Shown: piece by piece, positions 6,703-7,997 of the stretch | Layout of the letters: the number at the start of each line of letters is the position of its first letter | Numbering within the stretch: the stretch's first letter is position 1 | From: an uncultured Lachnospiraceae bacterium | GTDB taxonomy: Bacteria; Bacillota; Clostridia; Lachnospirales; Lachnospiraceae | Length of the DNA: 7,997 nucleotides | Direction: 5' to 3' | Assembly: GCA_910585395.1 (NCBI GenBank) | Contig: CAJUCK010000011.1 | Location: 5,351 to 13,347 of the forward strand | The notes under the pieces: model-generated | What the model was told of the DNA's origin: nothing | The model's input: only the letters and a program-made list of their open reading frames with translations | Database searches by the model: none | Position numbers and translations under genes: made by a program

Positions 6703-6783
6703 AATAAAGCTGTTGCGTAGGCGATAGTACAAGCAGAAAATCAAGTTAAGAATTTTGAAATATAGAATGAAGAGGTGAAAAAT

Positions 6784-6990
6784 ATGAGAGAAGGAATCCA
6801 TCCAAATTATCATCAGGCGACGGTAACTTGCAACTGTGGAAATACTTTTGTGACAGGTTCTACCAAGGAAGATATCCACGTTGAAATCTGTTCTAAATGT
6901 CATCCGTTCTATACTGGACAGCAGAAGGCTGCTCAGGCTCGCGGACGTATTGATAAGTTCAACAGAAAGTATGGGATGAACAATCAGTAA
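6784..6990 (+). CDS. rpmE: Large-subunit ribosomal protein L31 (bL31, zinc-ribbon type)
   Basis: A complete 68-residue bL31, a component of the 50S subunit that helps bridge to the 30S head. It opens MREGIHPNYH, the standard L31 start, and carries four cysteines: C16 and C18 (CNC), and C36 and C39 (CSKC). It is therefore the zinc-binding 'C+' form rather than the cysteine-free paralogue made in zinc starvation in some bacteria. The tail KFNRKYGM is also typical. The chosen start is the ATG at 6784. An in-frame GTG at 6775 lies within the AGAGGTG ribosome binding site (6771-6777) and would add MKN that the family lacks. The gene has its own promoter upstream and an intrinsic terminator downstream, so it appears to be a single-gene transcription unit. 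Rho followed by rpmE is a familiar Firmicutes neighbourhood; here a secreted-protein gene separates them. Confidence 0.98.
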   Translation: MREGIHPNYHQATVTCNCGNTFVTGSTKEDIHVEICSKCHPFYTGQQKAAQARGRIDKFNRKYGMNNQ

Positions 6991-7010
6991 GAAGGTTATG
7001 TTCAACCAGA

Positions 7011-7048
7011 AGAGGATGTCTTTTCAGTCGGCATCCTCTATTTTTATT
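7011..7048 (+). terminator. Intrinsic terminator after rpmE
   Basis: AGAGGATG (7011-7018) pairs with CATCCTCT (7032-7039). Two more inner pairs (T-G, C-G) extend the stem to 10 bp over a 9-nt loop (7021-7029). The stem is followed by ATTTTTATT (7040-7048). It begins 21 bases after the rpmE stop and should separate rpmE from the DUF1385 gene. Confidence 0.85.
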
Positions 7049-7076
7049 CCCGCGGGTAATACGAAAACGATCTGCT

Positions 7077-7128
7077 GCAGGTAGAAAAGTCTGCAAAGTG
7101 AGATTTTTCTTGTATTGTTAGTACCTGC
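7077..7128 (+). other. Long-loop inverted repeat upstream of the DUF1385 gene
   Basis: GCAGGTA (7077-7083) and TACCTGC (7122-7128) are perfect 7-bp complements separated by 38 nt. A U-rich stretch and the ribosome binding site follow immediately. A competing inner helix AGAAAA/TTTTCT (7083-7088 and 7105-7110) is possible. It could be a leader structure or an operator pair, or may be chance. Confidence 0.25.
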
Positions 7129-7137
7129 TTTATTTAT

Positions 7138-7144
7138 AAAGGAG
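7138..7144 (+). promoter_or_regulatory. Ribosome binding site selecting a TTG start for the DUF1385 gene
   Basis: AAAGGAG ends 8 nt before TTG at 7153-7155. The in-frame GTG at 7144-7146 overlaps this site and cannot be served by it, so TTG is the supported start. Confidence 0.75.
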
Positions 7145-7152
7145 TGAAAAAT

Positions 7153-7997
7153 TTGGCTTATTCTGGAATTGGCGGCCAGGCTGTTATGGAAGGTGTGATG
7201 ATGAAACATAAAGAGACATACGCCGTGGCAGTCCGCAAACCGGATCATGAAATTATTATAGAGAAAAAGACTTATAGTGGAATTTGTAAGAATGAGATTT
7301 TACGCAATTTAATATTTGTCCGGGGTATTATTAATTTTATTGAGTCTATGATACTAGGAATGTCTACGCTGACTTTTTCTGCTTCTTTTTTTGAGGAAGA
7401 TGATAAGAAAAAAGAGACTTCAACCAGAAAGTTATCAAAAGAGCAGAGCAAGAAGAAGGAAAATCTTGAGGCAGGGCTGACCATTGTGGTATCTCTGATT
7501 CTTGCTGTGGCAATTTTTATGGTTCTGCCTTTTTATGCATCTTTGTTTTTTCAGAAGTTTGTATCTTCTAAGACAGTGGTAATTCTTATTGAAGGCGTAC
7601 TGCGGCTTTTGATATTTGTTGCTTATATTATTCTGATTTCTCAGATGGAGGATATTAGGCGGGTGTTTATGTATCATGGTGCAGAGCATAAATGTATCAA
7701 TTGTATTGAACATGGAATGGATTTGACGGTGGAAAATGTGAGAAAGAGCTCCAGAGAACATAAACGCTGTGGTACCAGCTTTTTGTTTTTTGTGGTCATT
7801 ATTTCAATTTTGGCAACTATGTTTATAAGAGTTGATTCCAGAATTCTGCGTTTGGCGCTGAGAATTGCAATTATCCCTCTGATTGCTGGAGTTTCTTATG
7901 AGCTTATTCGTCTTGCGGGGAGAAGTGAAAATAGGCTGGTGAATTTGTTGAGCAAACCAGGGCTGTGGATGCAGAAACTGACTACCAGAGAGCCGAA
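7153..7997 (+). CDS. DUF1385 family membrane protein (YqhQ-like), cut by the right window edge
   Basis: The first 281 codons of a gene that continues past the window; family members are around 300 residues, so little is missing. It begins at TTG with (M)AYSGIGGQAVMEGVMM, the hallmark N-terminus of DUF1385. Further family landmarks are NLIFVRGIINFIES (52-65) and VFMYHGAEHKCINCIE (171-186), the most conserved segment, with H175, E178, H179, C181 and C184, then REHKRCGTSF (201-210). Four hydrophobic membrane segments are visible at about 108-130, 142-163, 209-225 and 231-250, so it should be an integral membrane protein. A Lys/Glu-rich loop (about 81-104) precedes the first. The biochemical function of the family is unknown to me. 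In Clostridia this gene commonly precedes prmC and prfA, which I would expect just outside the window. No clear promoter was found between the rpmE terminator and the start. Confidence 0.92.
   Translation, partial: MAYSGIGGQAVMEGVMMKHKETYAVAVRKPDHEIIIEKKTYSGICKNEILRNLIFVRGIINFIESMILGMSTLTFSASFFEEDDKKKETSTRKLSKEQSKKKENLEAGLTIVVSLILAVAIFMVLPFYASLFFQKFVSSKTVVILIEGVLRLLIFVAYIILISQMEDIRRVFMYHGAEHKCINCIEHGMDLTVENVRKSSREHKRCGTSFLFFVVIISILATMFIRVDSRILRLALRIAIIPLIAGVSYELIRLAGRSENRLVNLLSKPGLWMQKLTTREP

Noticed and set aside
6775..6783. GTG start for rpmE adding three residues
   Set aside because: The GTG is part of the ribosome binding site AGAGGTG, and L31 proteins normally begin at the M(K/R)EGIHP methionine.
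6607..7005. Minus-strand open frame across rpmE and its promoter
   Set aside because: It is antisense to a certain L31 gene, has no recognisable protein features, and would need to run through the rpmE promoter.
7049..7056. CCCGCGGG palindrome after the rpmE terminator
   Set aside because: Eight bases only, and nothing nearby gives it a role.
7091..7118. Promoter CTGCAA-N16-TATTGT before the DUF1385 gene
   Set aside because: Both hexamers are poor matches and no extended -10 is present; not better than chance in A/T-rich DNA.
7110..7138. Promoter TTGTAT-N17-TTTATA before the DUF1385 gene
   Set aside because: The transcript would begin at or after the ribosome binding site.
7144..7152. GTG start for the DUF1385 gene
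   Set aside because: It overlaps the AAAGGAG site; TTG at 7153 has proper spacing and matches the family N-terminus.
7435..7761. Minus-strand open frame inside the DUF1385 gene
   Set aside because: Antisense shadow of a well-supported family protein; the composition reflects the opposite strand.

Overview
The window looks like a piece of the core chromosome of a low-to-moderate GC Gram-positive anaerobe of the Clostridia, most likely Lachnospiraceae. This rests on strong AAGGAG-type ribosome binding sites, a partial DUF4364 gene, the rho / rpmE / DUF1385 gene order (which I recall as usual in Firmicutes, normally followed by prmC and prfA), and a secreted FN3 protein with clostridial-type motifs. 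The assignment comes from recognising families, not from any search.

Left half (1-2373, minus strand). Reading leftward from a divergent control region there are three genes: a malic enzyme, a YhcC/YtqA-like radical SAM protein whose start codon lies one base after the malic enzyme stop, and the first 65 codons of a DUF4364 winged-helix-type protein that runs off the left edge. The malic enzyme has a good extended -10 promoter on the minus strand (2587-2615). That position implies a leader of about 200 nt containing three short hairpins.

Middle (2374-2733). This gene-free stretch holds back-to-back promoters for the malic enzyme and rho, and the malic enzyme leader.

Right half (2734-7997, plus strand). 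First comes rho, complete, with a charged low-complexity insert carrying a short tandem repeat. Next is a 758-residue secreted protein with a signal peptide, an Ig-like region, two FN3 domains and a probable beta-propeller. Then rpmE (zinc-ribbon type L31) with its own promoter, a 21-bp dyad inside that promoter, and an intrinsic terminator. Last is the first 281 codons of a DUF1385 membrane protein starting at TTG, running off the right edge.

Most of the window is housekeeping: transcription termination, ribosome composition and pyruvate/malate metabolism. The less ordinary items are the large secreted protein sitting between rho and rpmE, the dyad covering the rpmE promoter spacer, the structured malic enzyme leader, and the repeat-bearing Rho insert. 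I see no mobile element, CRISPR array, tRNA, rRNA or defence system.
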